Assembly (NCBI GenBank): GCA_949297765.1
Contig: CASFTV010000038.1
Coordinates: 1 to 32,245 of the forward strand
DNA: 32,245 nucleotides
Source of the DNA: an uncultured bacterium
GTDB lineage: Bacteria > Verrucomicrobiota > Lentisphaeria > Victivallales > UBA1829
Direction of reading: 5' to 3'
Every line of letters starts with the position of its first letter. The first letter of the stretch is position 1. The position numbers were made by a program, and so were the translations under genes. Below the pieces are notes generated by a model. The model had not been told where the DNA came from, made no database searches, and saw nothing but the letters and a program-made list of their open reading frames with translations. Below, piece by piece: positions 18,703 through 26,604 of the stretch.

Positions 18703-19665
18703 ATGCCGGGCATTCTGGATTTTGTACGGATGGAACAGAGCGAAACCTACCGGGAAACGGAATGGGGTGAAAACAGCTTTCAGCCGTTCTACATCAATTA
18801 TCAGCAGGTCCAGCCGATCCGGAATGCGTTCTACCGGGTTCACGCATCGCCGGACTGCGAAATGATCCTCCCGCGGGAAAGGAGCTATCGCTGCCTGCTG
18901 GACGGGAATCCGGTCAAAGTCCGCAGGGGAGAATTTCTGATTATCCAGGCGAATCAGCGCCACCAGGATCTGTTTTCAACGGAATCGCCGTACCACACAT
19001 TCCACTTTCTGATGCGCGGACGGGAGGGTGTCCAGGCGCTGGGGAAACTGTTTTCCGACGAGCTTCCACCGCAGCAGCAGGCGGAACGGATTCCGGATCC
19101 GGAGCTGGTGGAGACCATTCTGGGACTGCTGCGGAAAGAGGTGCGGAAACCGTCGAGGCCGGAAACGTTCCATCTCTGCAACTCTCTGTTCCGGAGCATC
19201 TTCTGGAACTGCATTTCCGCATATCCGCCGTCACGCCTGTCGGATTTGTTCCGGACGGGTGTTCAGAACAATCAGGCGGCGCTCCATCTGATCCGCGTGT
19301 TTGAACGGAATGTGACGGAGATGCCGTCGCTGGATGCGCTCTGCCGGGAAAGCGGGATGAGCCGCAGTGCTCTGAACCGGCTGACGAACGCGATGTTCGC
19401 CCTGCCTCCGAAAAAAGCATTTCTCAAATACAAGATCGGACGGGCGCAGCAGCTCCTGACAGAGCGTCCGGAACTGAAAATCAAAGAGGTGAGCGATTTT
19501 CTGCATTTTGAAAATCAGTTTCATTTTTCAAGGATTTTCAAGCAGTACGCACAGTATCCTCCGTCGCGGCATTCCGGACGGAAAGAAGAAAAAAATCCGG
19601 CGCCTATTTCTGAATCACATCCCGGAACGCCAGGGTCCGGATCAGCCAGCGGCCGTCCTTCTTGA
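18703..19665 (+). CDS. AraC family regulator (divergent from GH130)
   Basis: The protein (320 aa) has an N-terminal cupin-like sensor (about 30-120, ending RRGEFLIIQANQRHQ) and a C-terminal double helix-turn-helix (about 205-295): SLDALCRESGMSRSALNRLTNAMF and IKEVSDFLHFENQFHFSRIFKQY. The gene faces the GH130 phosphorylase and probably activates it on a beta-mannoside-type sugar. The C-terminus is odd: after the expected end (YPPSRHSGRK) the frame runs about 30 residues further, Ser/Gly/Pro-rich, and overlaps the convergent gene by 62 bp. A seven-A run (about 19587-19593) lies at the junction, and a one-base shift there would end the protein at about 19615. Either slippage, an error or a real tail is possible. 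Confidence 0.88.
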   Translation: MPGILDFVRMEQSETYRETEWGENSFQPFYINYQQVQPIRNAFYRVHASPDCEMILPRERSYRCLLDGNPVKVRRGEFLIIQANQRHQDLFSTESPYHTFHFLMRGREGVQALGKLFSDELPPQQQAERIPDPELVETILGLLRKEVRKPSRPETFHLCNSLFRSIFWNCISAYPPSRLSDLFRTGVQNNQAALHLIRVFERNVTEMPSLDALCRESGMSRSALNRLTNAMFALPPKKAFLKYKIGRAQQLLTERPELKIKEVSDFLHFENQFHFSRIFKQYAQYPPSRHSGRKEEKNPAPISESHPGTPGSGSASGRPS

Positions 19666-20116
19666 CGAGACCGGCGTCCATTTCGCGCGGTTCTTCGACG
19701 GTGCGTCCCGGACCGCTTCCCTGGAAAACGGCGGTGAAGGTTGCGCGCGCCTCGTTTCCTTCGGGATCCAGATGAATCTCCATGTCGTAAAAGGAGATCC
19801 TCATGCGGTTGAAGTATTTCCGGAGCAGCGCGGTGTTGGACGCCACATTGTCCCGCGACATCACACCGACCCCCTGAGGAATCTGATCGAGTTTCAGTGT
19901 GCAGAAGTCATCGAAAAAGCGGGAAGCCGTTTTCGCCTTTTCCAGAGAAACAAGCATTCCCTCGTTTCCGTTTTTACGGACCGTTTCGGAAAGTTCGTTG
20001 AAATTTCTCCGGATCACCGCATCCTCCTGTTCGGAGCGGAAGAAAAAATATCCGCCCGCACAGAGCGCGGCAAGAAGAAAAAGAGCGATCAGAATCCGGA
20101 CTTTGGTTCGTTTCAT
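19604..20116 (-). CDS. Membrane-anchored NTF2-like protein
   Basis: This 170-aa protein has a basic start, one membrane segment (about 8-27) and an outside domain with the pattern of an NTF2/SnoaL-like fold: a helical first half, then strands ISFYDMEIHLDPEGNEARATFTAVFQG and a last strand KKDGRWLIRTLAF. Such domains bind small molecules or partners; no catalytic residue set is evident. Its ATG overlaps the stop of the signal peptidase gene as ATGA, so the two are translated together. Its 3' end overlaps the convergent AraC frame by 62 bp. Function unknown. Confidence 0.75.
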   Translation of the reverse strand: MKRTKVRILIALFLLAALCAGGYFFFRSEQEDAVIRRNFNELSETVRKNGNEGMLVSLEKAKTASRFFDDFCTLKLDQIPQGVGVMSRDNVASNTALLRKYFNRMRISFYDMEIHLDPEGNEARATFTAVFQGSGPGRTVEEPREMDAGLVKKDGRWLIRTLAFRDVIQK

Positions 20117-20616
20117 AACAGCAGCGTCCCCTGAATGCGGGATTTGCGGATCTGGCCGAACTTATGCTGTTCGATGGGCATTCCGCGATTGTCGCCGACC
20201 ACATAGACATATCCGGACGGCACCTTTCGCGGCGGCAGATTCCAGCGTCCCTGATTGAATTTCACATACGGTTCTTCCAGCGGGGTTCCGTTGACATGCA
20301 GAACGCCGTCGCGGAATTCGACCACATCCCCCTCCCCTGCGACGATCCGTTTCAGCAGCATCACCCGGTCCCCCTCATAGCGGAGAGCCACCACGTCTCC
20401 TGCGCGCGGCGGACGGAACCAGTAGGTCGGCGTCCAGCAGAAATTCAGCGTTCCGGAGTGATAATTCGGTTCCATGCTTCCTCCGGAGAGCCACACCGGC
20501 TTGCAGACAAACTTGAAGAACAGGATACAGAACAGAACAACCGCAACCAGCCGGATCGCGAATCGGCGATTCAGCTTCGGAAACAGGAAATTGTCCACAG
20601 CCTTTTTCCATTCCAT
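20113..20616 (-). CDS. lepB: Signal peptidase I (S26 family)
   Basis: The membrane serine protease (167 aa) removes signal peptides from exported proteins. One membrane segment (about 20-39) precedes the catalytic serine S47 in GGSMEP. The lysine partner is K89 in MLLKRIVAGEGD, followed by VNG and the closing VVGDNRG (139-145). It is short, like Gram-positive type enzymes, and lacks the large E. coli insertion. The ATG at 20616 has GGAGG eight bases upstream; a much longer in-frame extension overlaps the upstream gene and is rejected. It is 82 bp downstream of a phosphoesterase gene and coupled (ATGA) to the NTF2-like gene. It may be a second, specialised copy. Confidence 0.92.
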   Translation of the reverse strand: MEWKKAVDNFLFPKLNRRFAIRLVAVVLFCILFFKFVCKPVWLSGGSMEPNYHSGTLNFCWTPTYWFRPPRAGDVVALRYEGDRVMLLKRIVAGEGDVVEFRDGVLHVNGTPLEEPYVKFNQGRWNLPPRKVPSGYVYVVGDNRGMPIEQHKFGQIRKSRIQGTLLL

Positions 20617-20698
20617 ACCGGATACCTCCATCCTTTTCTTAGACCGGTTTCCCGGAAAAAGGTTCAACGGAATGGAGAAAATTTCCGAGATGTCCCCG

Positions 20699-22021
20699 TT
20701 AAATCCGGGCATTCGGGGGAAAACCACCTTCCGCATCTTTCTGATTTCGAGGGAGAAACGCCAGCATGACCGTTCTCCGCTCTCCGCCCCGGACCGTTTC
20801 CGCACGGGAACGGGCGTACTCAAAATCCGGGCTCTCCCCGCAGACGAACAGCTCCGGCGCGACGGCGGAGCGGATCGTCCGTCCATCCAGCAGAAGCAGC
20901 TCCAGAGAGAAGGAGCCGGCGGCAAAGACATCCGATTGCGGAAATTCGATCTCCAGACGGTTTTCCTCTCCGATCGACGGAAGAACCTCCGGCGGCAGAA
21001 GCTGCACGCGCCGGGCGGCATAACAGGAGCTTTCGGGCGCGGCACCGAGATCCGTTCCGTTCAGTCGCAGACGGAATCCCTTTTTTCCCTTGTTCGCGGT
21101 AAAGACATTGATCCATCCGCAGCGGATCCGGCAATAATCGGCAAGCGTCAGCGGAGCACATTCCCGGGTAAACGGGGGAACGGAAACGATTTCCGGCGGG
21201 GCGAACCGTTTCCGGACCCGCAGTTCCGCCTCTCCTTTCAGCGAGTGCCAGCGGAGGGTCAGAGCCTCCCCGTCCACATCGACCGTCCAGTATGCGGGCG
21301 TGCTGTCCTCCGCGATTCCCCAGAAGCAGTGGTTTTCCGGCTCATCCGGCAGAACATGAAGCTCCTCCAGAGGAATGGTTTTCTGCGCCGGGAAGCCGAC
21401 GGAGGAACCGGTGATCTGCAGCATGCCGGAATGAATGCTGACGGTCTGATTGTGCGTATGACCGCAGAAATAGACATCGACCGGAAAACGTTTCAGGATC
21501 GCCGCGACCTCCGGACTGAACTCCGGGCTGTAAAAGAAATGCCGTCCGAACAGGTGAAGCGGCGGATGCGCGAATACAAAACAGTGTTCCGCGTCTTTTG
21601 CCCGTTCCAGTTCGCGGAGCAGCCATGATCTCTGAGTGTTGTTCCAGTTGGTGTAATCCAGAATCAGAAAAACATTTTTCCCATGCTCGATCCGCCGCCA
21701 TGCGGGGTCTTTCCGCGGAATATCGTGCGTTCCCTGCGCCAGATAAAAAGCGGGGGAACAGGACTCGAAGAGCGCGCGGGCCTCCCGCTCCTCCGGAGAA
21801 GGATCGACGGTGCCGCCCTCAATGAGATCGCCCGTGGAAATCAGGAACTCGACCCGTTCCCGGCGGATGCGGTCGGCGAATGTCCGGAGAGTGTCTGTCA
21901 TGAAAGCGTAGCGGAAATAGTCCGGCAGGCGTTCGCTGTCGTTGGAACGGCACTCCGGTGTGCGGTTGCGGAAGGTGCAGTAATGGGTGTCGCCGAGGAC
22001 TGCGAAACGGAAGGAGTTCAT
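20699..22021 (-). CDS. Two-domain calcineurin-like phosphoesterase coupled to LacI regulator
   Basis: The protein is 440 aa. Residues 1 to about 215 form a metallophosphoesterase: D11 and H13 in LGDTHY, D65 in STGDLIEGG, H99 in QGTHD, H152 in FAHPP, H188 and H190 in CGHTHNQ. The usual Asn of GNHD is Thr (T98), which may alter metal or phosphate handling. Residues about 250-440 are beta-rich and resemble a galactose-binding or immunoglobulin-like module. No signal peptide is seen. The ATG (22021-22019) overlaps the TGA of lacI, so the two proteins are made together. The longer in-frame extension over lacI is rejected. Substrate unknown; a sugar-linked phosphate or nucleotide is a guess from the regulator. 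Confidence 0.8.
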   Translation of the reverse strand: MNSFRFAVLGDTHYCTFRNRTPECRSNDSERLPDYFRYAFMTDTLRTFADRIRRERVEFLISTGDLIEGGTVDPSPEEREARALFESCSPAFYLAQGTHDIPRKDPAWRRIEHGKNVFLILDYTNWNNTQRSWLLRELERAKDAEHCFVFAHPPLHLFGRHFFYSPEFSPEVAAILKRFPVDVYFCGHTHNQTVSIHSGMLQITGSSVGFPAQKTIPLEELHVLPDEPENHCFWGIAEDSTPAYWTVDVDGEALTLRWHSLKGEAELRVRKRFAPPEIVSVPPFTRECAPLTLADYCRIRCGWINVFTANKGKKGFRLRLNGTDLGAAPESSCYAARRVQLLPPEVLPSIGEENRLEIEFPQSDVFAAGSFSLELLLLDGRTIRSAVAPELFVCGESPDFEYARSRAETVRGGERRTVMLAFLPRNQKDAEGGFPPNARI

Positions 22022-23028
22022 TTTCCGGCCTTTCCTGTTGATGTTCGAATAACGATTCTGGAAGAGAGCGTATGGCAGGATCGCTCCGGCGAAGGATGGG
22101 CGATCTGATCCAGAAGCACCCGGACCGCGAGACGGCCGATGCCTTCCATATTGACATCCACCGTGGTCAGCGGGGGATAAACAAGCGCGGATTCCGGAAG
22201 ATTGTCGTACCCGGTGACGGAAAGATCCTGCGGGATGCGCAATCCGGCGTCGAGCAGAGGATGCAGGAACCCGATTGCGGTGTAATCGCTGGCGCAGCAG
22301 ACGGCGGTCGGCCGTTCCGGAAGCGCGAGAAAACGGTATCCCGCCTCTTTTCCGGAAGCAAAACCGAACGGACCGTCGAGAAACCACTCCGGATGGAGAG
22401 GGATCCCGCGCTGTTCCGCCTCCAGACGGAAGGCGCGGAACCGGTCGTCGTCCAGTTTCCCGACATAGCCGATCCGGAAGTGGCCCAGCGAATGGAGATG
22501 TTCAATGAGTCCGGCAATCCCTCCGAATTTATCAACGCCGATGGATTCATACCCCTCCTGTTTCCCGATCAGGACGAGCGGATGGGCGGCGATCCGGCGG
22601 AACGAACGGCTGTCCGGTCCGACAAAGGAAATCACGGCGTCCGTCTGATCCGGAGAGAGATACCAGTTCATCTTCAGCGGATTTTCCTCCAGTTCGGAAA
22701 TCGAGGCAAGAAAGGAAAGCTGCTGTCCGCGCGCGGCCACCTCGTCTTCGATCCCCTTGAAGATCATTGTGAAATAGCTGTCTTCATACTTGTTCACTCT
22801 TGCGGGAAAGATGCAGCCGATGCGGTAGCCAAGCTGTGATTTTGCTCCCCGCTGCTTCATCACAAGAGCCCGCGCCTGCAGATTCGGAACATAATTCAGT
22901 TCCCGGATCGCCTCCAGAACCTCGCGCCGCGTCTTCTCCCCCACGTTCGGGAGACGATTGATGACGTTGGAGACCGTCTTGATCGACACATTGCATCGTC
23001 GGGCAATCTCTTTCATACTGACCGCCAT
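22018..23028 (-). CDS. LacI family transcriptional regulator
   Basis: The protein (336 aa) has the LacI helix-turn-helix at its start (SMKEIARRCNVSIKTVSNVINRLPNVGEKTR, with the hinge LNYVPNLQARAL), then a periplasmic-binding-protein-like sensor with VISFVGPDS, GHFRIGYVGK, AVCCASDYTAIGF and LSVTGYDN. The start is 23028 (or 23031), with GGAG close upstream. The first in-frame ATG (23064) lies inside a palindrome that is probably the operator and would push the DNA-binding helix too far in. The gene is coupled to the phosphoesterase. A candidate autoregulatory operator lies at 23060-23071. Confidence 0.93.
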   Translation of the reverse strand: MAVSMKEIARRCNVSIKTVSNVINRLPNVGEKTRREVLEAIRELNYVPNLQARALVMKQRGAKSQLGYRIGCIFPARVNKYEDSYFTMIFKGIEDEVAARGQQLSFLASISELEENPLKMNWYLSPDQTDAVISFVGPDSRSFRRIAAHPLVLIGKQEGYESIGVDKFGGIAGLIEHLHSLGHFRIGYVGKLDDDRFRAFRLEAEQRGIPLHPEWFLDGPFGFASGKEAGYRFLALPERPTAVCCASDYTAIGFLHPLLDAGLRIPQDLSVTGYDNLPESALVYPPLTTVDVNMEGIGRLAVRVLLDQIAHPSPERSCHTLSSRIVIRTSTGKAGK

Positions 23029-23059
23029 CATCGCTTCTCCAGATTTATTTATCGTTATA

Positions 23060-23107
23060 TTCAACGTTGAACTGATGATAAAATAATCCGGTATCCGGAA
23101 AAGTCAA
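23060..23107 (-). promoter_or_regulatory. lacI promoter and palindromic operator
   Basis: On the - strand TTGACT (23107-23102), a 16-nt spacer and TATTTT (23085-23080). The perfect palindrome TTCAACGTTGAA (23060-23071), with the central CG usual for LacI-family sites, lies just downstream at the transcription start. This suits autorepression of lacI and its phosphoesterase. Confidence 0.7.
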
Positions 23108-23185
23108 CCCGTTTTTTCCAATTTTTTTTGTGCGGAGAATTGTTTTTTGAGTTCATCCGGGAGGGAAAAGGCGCTCCGCCGATTC

Positions 23186-23584
23186 TTACGAAACAGAGCG
23201 GAGCAAACCGATCACAATACCGATCAGCAGCCCGAACAGTCCCCCGATGACAAACAGCGACACGACGACAAAAAACACAATCTTGAAAATACACTCAAAC
23301 GAAATGGAGACCGATTCCAGTCTTACGGGTATCGGCGGCTGATTTTCGATGTTCACGGTGAAACACACATCCGCCTTTGCGGCAGAAACCGTCACGGCTT
23401 CCGGTGCCTCGTTTTCCACCGGCATTTCAGGTTCCGGCTCCGGAGGGGCCTCCACCGGGACTTCCGGAAGAGAAGGCGCCTCCACGGCAAAAACCTCCCC
23501 GCACTTGACGCATTTGATCGTTTCTCCGACAAAGGAATCCGGCACATCATACGACTGCACACACTTGGGACAAACCACTTCCAT
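23186..23584 (-). CDS. Zinc-ribbon membrane protein (MJ0042-type finger)
   Basis: This 132-aa protein starts with a four-cysteine zinc ribbon, C5-x2-C8-x16-C25-x2-C28, in the arrangement of MJ0042-type fingers often found in PVC and delta-proteobacterial proteins. A Pro/Glu-rich linker (about 35-66) follows, then a short beta region and a hydrophobic C-terminal region (about 97-128) that probably spans the membrane once or twice. GGAGGAG precedes the ATG. It lies upstream of lacI on the same strand but 157 bp away, with lacI having its own promoter. Function unknown. Confidence 0.78.
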   Translation of the reverse strand: MEVVCPKCVQSYDVPDSFVGETIKCVKCGEVFAVEAPSLPEVPVEAPPEPEPEMPVENEAPEAVTVSAAKADVCFTVNIENQPPIPVRLESVSISFECIFKIVFFVVVSLFVIGGLFGLLIGIVIGLLRSVS

Positions 23585-23950
23585 AACGACTCACTCCTCC
23601 CATTCTGATTGAATCCGGAAACAACCGTCGTCCAAACGTTTGCGCACATTTGTTCTGAGTGACGGCAGACGGCAGACGCACCTTGATTCTGCCTGCGCAG
23701 CCGATCGCCCGACCTCTCCCCTTATCTTATCTCTCCTCCGCAAAGTTTGCAAGAGCTCCGTCCCTCTTTTTTCGTGAAAAGATATCGGAACCGATCCCCG
23801 GTCAGGCCGATTATTTCTCTGAAACTATCGGATTTTCTCCGTCAAGCCCCTGTTCATCAGCGCGCACAGGGATCTGTCCGGGACTCCTTTTCCATTCTTC
23901 CTGCGGCTCTTCCAGTTCCGTAGAGACCTTTCTGTCTGATCCGGAGCCGG
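23585..23950. other. Intergenic region with a LacI-type palindrome
   Basis: No convincing gene is visible in these 366 bp. A perfect palindrome CAAACGTTTG (23633-23642), with the CG centre of LacI-family operators, lies about 50 bp upstream of the zinc-ribbon gene. A short direct repeat (ACGGCAG twice) occurs near 23665. The remaining sequence is pyrimidine-rich without clear structure. Confidence 0.45.
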
Positions 23951-24832
23951 TCATCCGCGGGATGGGGGAAACAGCGTTCCGTGCGCGACACACTCTTTTT
24001 TCAGGTTTTCCAGCAGGAGGATGGCATTGCGGACATCCCGGTCCAGTTCCTCGCCCGCGCCGATTTCGCGTTCGATGGTCAGAGGGCCGCGGTACCCTTT
24101 GGCATAGAGTTTGCGGAAGAGTTCCCGGAAGTTTGTTCCGCCCTCCCCCAGACGGGTCTCCTGACCGAACTCCGCGCCGGGCAGCGGACGGACCGCATCT
24201 TTGCAATGGATGTGAACGAAGCGGTCGGACAAAGCCTCGACAAACTCCATCGGATCGTTGTTGTTGTAATAAAGCAGGTTCGCCGGATCGAAATTGATCC
24301 GCTGATTGTCCGTTCCGACATCGGTCATGGTCCGGATCAGGATATCCAGAGGTTCCTGTCCGGTCTCATACGCGAGGACCTGTCCGTTTGATTCGAGGAA
24401 CCGGGTAAATCCCTGCATTGCCCGGATGAATGTTCTGTACTCTTCGCTTCCGGGATCTTCCGGGAGATATCCGACATGGACGGCGATCTGTTCGATTTCC
24501 AGTTCCTTTGCCCAGTCGGCGGTGCGGCAGGCGCGGGCGATCCGTTCCGCGCGGGTTTCCGGCGGCGTCAGCCCGACCGTTTCCCGGCCGCGTTTCCAGT
24601 CCTGACCGGGAAACGAACAGAACACGGAACAGCAGGCGACATCGTACTGCTCCATCAGTTCCCTCAGTTTTCCGGTATTTCGGCGGCCTTCTCCGCCATA
24701 GAGATACGAATCCGGGACCCCCGCAAACTGACAGTGCCGGAGTCCGAAGCATTTCAGTCTTTGAAAACTCTCTTCCGCCGGAACGGCGAAACGCACCATG
24801 ACGCCGATTCCCAATTCCTCTGTTTTCCGCAT
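23951..24832 (-). CDS. Sugar phosphate isomerase/epimerase-like TIM barrel
   Basis: This 293-aa protein of the xylose-isomerase-like TIM-barrel family has candidate divalent metal ligands E156 (AYETGQE), D182 (NFDPAN), H209 (IHCKDA) and E254 (TIEREI) in the usual order. Members include tagatose/fructose epimerases, inosose enzymes and deglycosylating sugar enzymes, so the substrate cannot be named. The ATG at 24832 has GAGGAG eight bases upstream; the longer in-frame start at 24874 lies in the promoter and is rejected. The promoter shares a 22-bp element with nagB, which places the gene in the amino-sugar group (inference). Confidence 0.82.
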   Translation of the reverse strand: MRKTEELGIGVMVRFAVPAEESFQRLKCFGLRHCQFAGVPDSYLYGGEGRRNTGKLRELMEQYDVACCSVFCSFPGQDWKRGRETVGLTPPETRAERIARACRTADWAKELEIEQIAVHVGYLPEDPGSEEYRTFIRAMQGFTRFLESNGQVLAYETGQEPLDILIRTMTDVGTDNQRINFDPANLLYYNNNDPMEFVEALSDRFVHIHCKDAVRPLPGAEFGQETRLGEGGTNFRELFRKLYAKGYRGPLTIEREIGAGEELDRDVRNAILLLENLKKECVAHGTLFPPSRG

Positions 24833-24865
24833 GAATCCATCTCCTCTGACTTGTTTTCTACACAC

Positions 24866-24922
24866 ATTATACACGGGAAAAAAGAAGATGGAATGTACGA
24901 TTCATGCAAAGAGATACACTTT
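24866..24922 (-). promoter_or_regulatory. Isomerase promoter with AraC-type box
   Basis: On the - strand a TATAAT box (24871-24866) lacks a good -35. A 22-bp element (24922-24901) with AGTGTATCT and TTTGCATGAA ends 29 nt before it. It matches the nagB element at 25740-25761 in 21 of 22 bases at the same distance. A second half-site-like GTACATT follows. Confidence 0.75.
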
Positions 24923-24931
24923 TCATGCGAA

Positions 24932-25729
24932 TCATCCTTTTCGGAACTCTTTCCGGTATCCGCTCGGGGAAAGGGCAAACTGTTTTTTGAAAAGACGGGA
25001 GAAATAAAATTCGTTTTCAATCCCGACCGACAGCGCGATTTCCGCGATGGAAGCATTGCTGTTCAGAAGCAGATCGGCCGCCTTCCGCATCCGCGCCTGA
25101 ATGACACTGTGATGCGGAGACGCCTTGTGATATTTCCGGAACAGACGGTTGAAGTGGTTCAGACTCACGCTCATGTTTCTGGCTTCCGATTCGAAATTCC
25201 ACTCTTTTTCGGGATTCCTGACGATTCGGGTCATCAGTTCGGAAAACCGTTCCCGGTAATAATCCACCTCCAGGGGAAGGTTTTCCGCATCGGACTGCAC
25301 GGTGAAGAGGAGTGTTTCAAGCAGGCAGACCGCGCGGTCGTGTTCGCATCCGTTCTGGACGAGAGCGATCAGCTCCTCCATCCGGTCACGGAACGTCTCC
25401 GGGTGGCGGAGACTGAAAAACGGCGCCTCGGGGTCCACGCGGAACAGCCCTCCCTCCCGGTAGAGTTCCACTTTCGGACCGTAAAAACAGACCCAGTAGT
25501 GATCCCGCGCCGCAAATCCGGGCGAGGAATACTCGTAATAGTGTTCGGGAGAGGTCAGGAACACCGTCGGCCCCTGTTTCCGGATCACCCGTCTCCGGTC
25601 GACCGCGAGAGCGATCTCCCCCGAATAGACCAGCTGAAGCCCGTAGTAGAACGGATAATTGCGCTTGATGTTCCGGGAGCCGAACTGAACGTCGGCCATG
25701 GCGAAATCAATTCCCTCGTAGTATTTCAT
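24932..25729 (-). CDS. AraC family regulator of the nag cluster
   Basis: The protein (265 aa) has a cupin-type sensor (about 10-85, GLQLVYSGEIALAVD and GPTVFLTSPEHYYEY) and a C-terminal AraC domain: MSVSLNHFNRLFRKYHKASPHHSVIQARMRKA, ASIAEIALSVGIENEFYFSRLFKKQFALSPSGYRKEF. Such regulators in sugar-using bacteria usually activate transport or degradation genes. It lies between the isomerase and the divergent nagB, both with the same 22-bp element, so it is the obvious candidate to bind it. The start at 25729 has only a weak ribosome site; M11 is an alternative. No clear promoter of its own is seen apart from the shared gap. Confidence 0.9.
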   Translation of the reverse strand: MKYYEGIDFAMADVQFGSRNIKRNYPFYYGLQLVYSGEIALAVDRRRVIRKQGPTVFLTSPEHYYEYSSPGFAARDHYWVCFYGPKVELYREGGLFRVDPEAPFFSLRHPETFRDRMEELIALVQNGCEHDRAVCLLETLLFTVQSDAENLPLEVDYYRERFSELMTRIVRNPEKEWNFESEARNMSVSLNHFNRLFRKYHKASPHHSVIQARMRKAADLLLNSNASIAEIALSVGIENEFYFSRLFKKQFALSPSGYRKEFRKG

Positions 25730-25739
25730 ATCTGCACCG

Positions 25740-25796
25740 AAAGTGTATCTGTTTGCATGAAGTGTGTATTTGTTTTCCTTTTTTTTAAGGTATAAT
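25740..25796 (+). promoter_or_regulatory. nagB promoter with AraC-type direct repeats
   Basis: TATAAT lies at 25791-25796 with a poor -35. The 22-bp element (25740-25761) contains GTGTATCTGTTT, and a second copy GTGTATTTGTTT follows about 22 bp later. Two direct half-sites about two helical turns apart next to the -35 region are the usual form of an AraC-family activation site. Confidence 0.75.
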
Positions 25797-25827
25797 AAAG
25801 ACAGGAATTTTCAAGAAGGAGATTGCT

Positions 25828-26601
25828 ATGAACTGGATAAAAGTGGAAAATTATGAGGCCATGAGCCGTCTTGGAGCGGAAAAGATTTACCGGGTGATCG
25901 CCGAAGCCGCCCACGAAGGGAAACGCGTCAGCATCGGTCTTGCGACCGGCAACACGATGATCCGTCTCTATGAACTTCTGGCGGAAAACCTGAACCGCTC
26001 CCGGACTCCGCTGAAGGACCTCCACACATGGAATCTGGACGAATATGTGAGCGATGATTTTTCGGCGGTCCCGTATACGCATCCGCTCAGCTACCGCAAA
26101 TATATGACGGAACATCTCTTCCGCCGCTTCGATCCCGCGCTCGGATTCCGCGAGGAAAACATCCACTTTCCCGATCCGCGGAATCCGGAACAGTTCGACC
26201 GCGAACTGGAGGAGAGCGGCGGAACCGATCTGCAGCTGCTCGGAATCGGATTCAACGGACATATCGCATTCAACGAACCGATGAAGGAATGCGAGATCTC
26301 TGCGGACGCATTTGCGGCGCTCCCGAGCCGCGTCATCGGCCTGACGGAACTGACGCTCGCCACGAACAGCCGCCTGACCGCCGATGGAAAGGATATCGTT
26401 CCGAAACGCGCGGTCACGATGGGAATGAAACAGATCCTCTCCTCCCGGCATCTTCTCCTGCTCGCCTGTTTTCCGGAACAGGAGGCGCCGCTGAAAAAAA
26501 TCCTCCATGGAACTCCGACGCCGGAACTTCCGGCCTCCTATTTGCTGCGCAAACCGGATTCGGAGATCGTCTACTGCGCGGACATCATTTCTCTGGACTG
26601 A
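25828..26601 (+). CDS. nagB: Glucosamine-6-phosphate deaminase
   Basis: NagB turns glucosamine 6-phosphate into fructose 6-phosphate and ammonia, feeding amino sugars into glycolysis. Family motifs are GLATGNTM (37-44, phosphate loop), NLDEY with D71 and E72, and GIGFNGHIAFNEP (139-151) with H145 and E150, followed by the usual TMGMKQIL near residue 200. The length of 257 aa is normal. AAGGAGA lies seven bases before the ATG. It is first in an operon with nagA (3 bp gap) and a Gfo/Idh/MocA oxidoreductase, under an AraC-type promoter. Confidence 0.95.
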   Translation: MNWIKVENYEAMSRLGAEKIYRVIAEAAHEGKRVSIGLATGNTMIRLYELLAENLNRSRTPLKDLHTWNLDEYVSDDFSAVPYTHPLSYRKYMTEHLFRRFDPALGFREENIHFPDPRNPEQFDRELEESGGTDLQLLGIGFNGHIAFNEPMKECEISADAFAALPSRVIGLTELTLATNSRLTADGKDIVPKRAVTMGMKQILSSRHLLLLACFPEQEAPLKKILHGTPTPELPASYLLRKPDSEIVYCADIISLD

Positions 26602-26604
26602 AGC

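Noticed and set aside
23659-24297. 212-codon + strand frame across the intergenic region and the isomerase
   Set aside because: Low-complexity Arg/Ser/Pro frame opposite a gene with intact metal ligands; no ribosome site.
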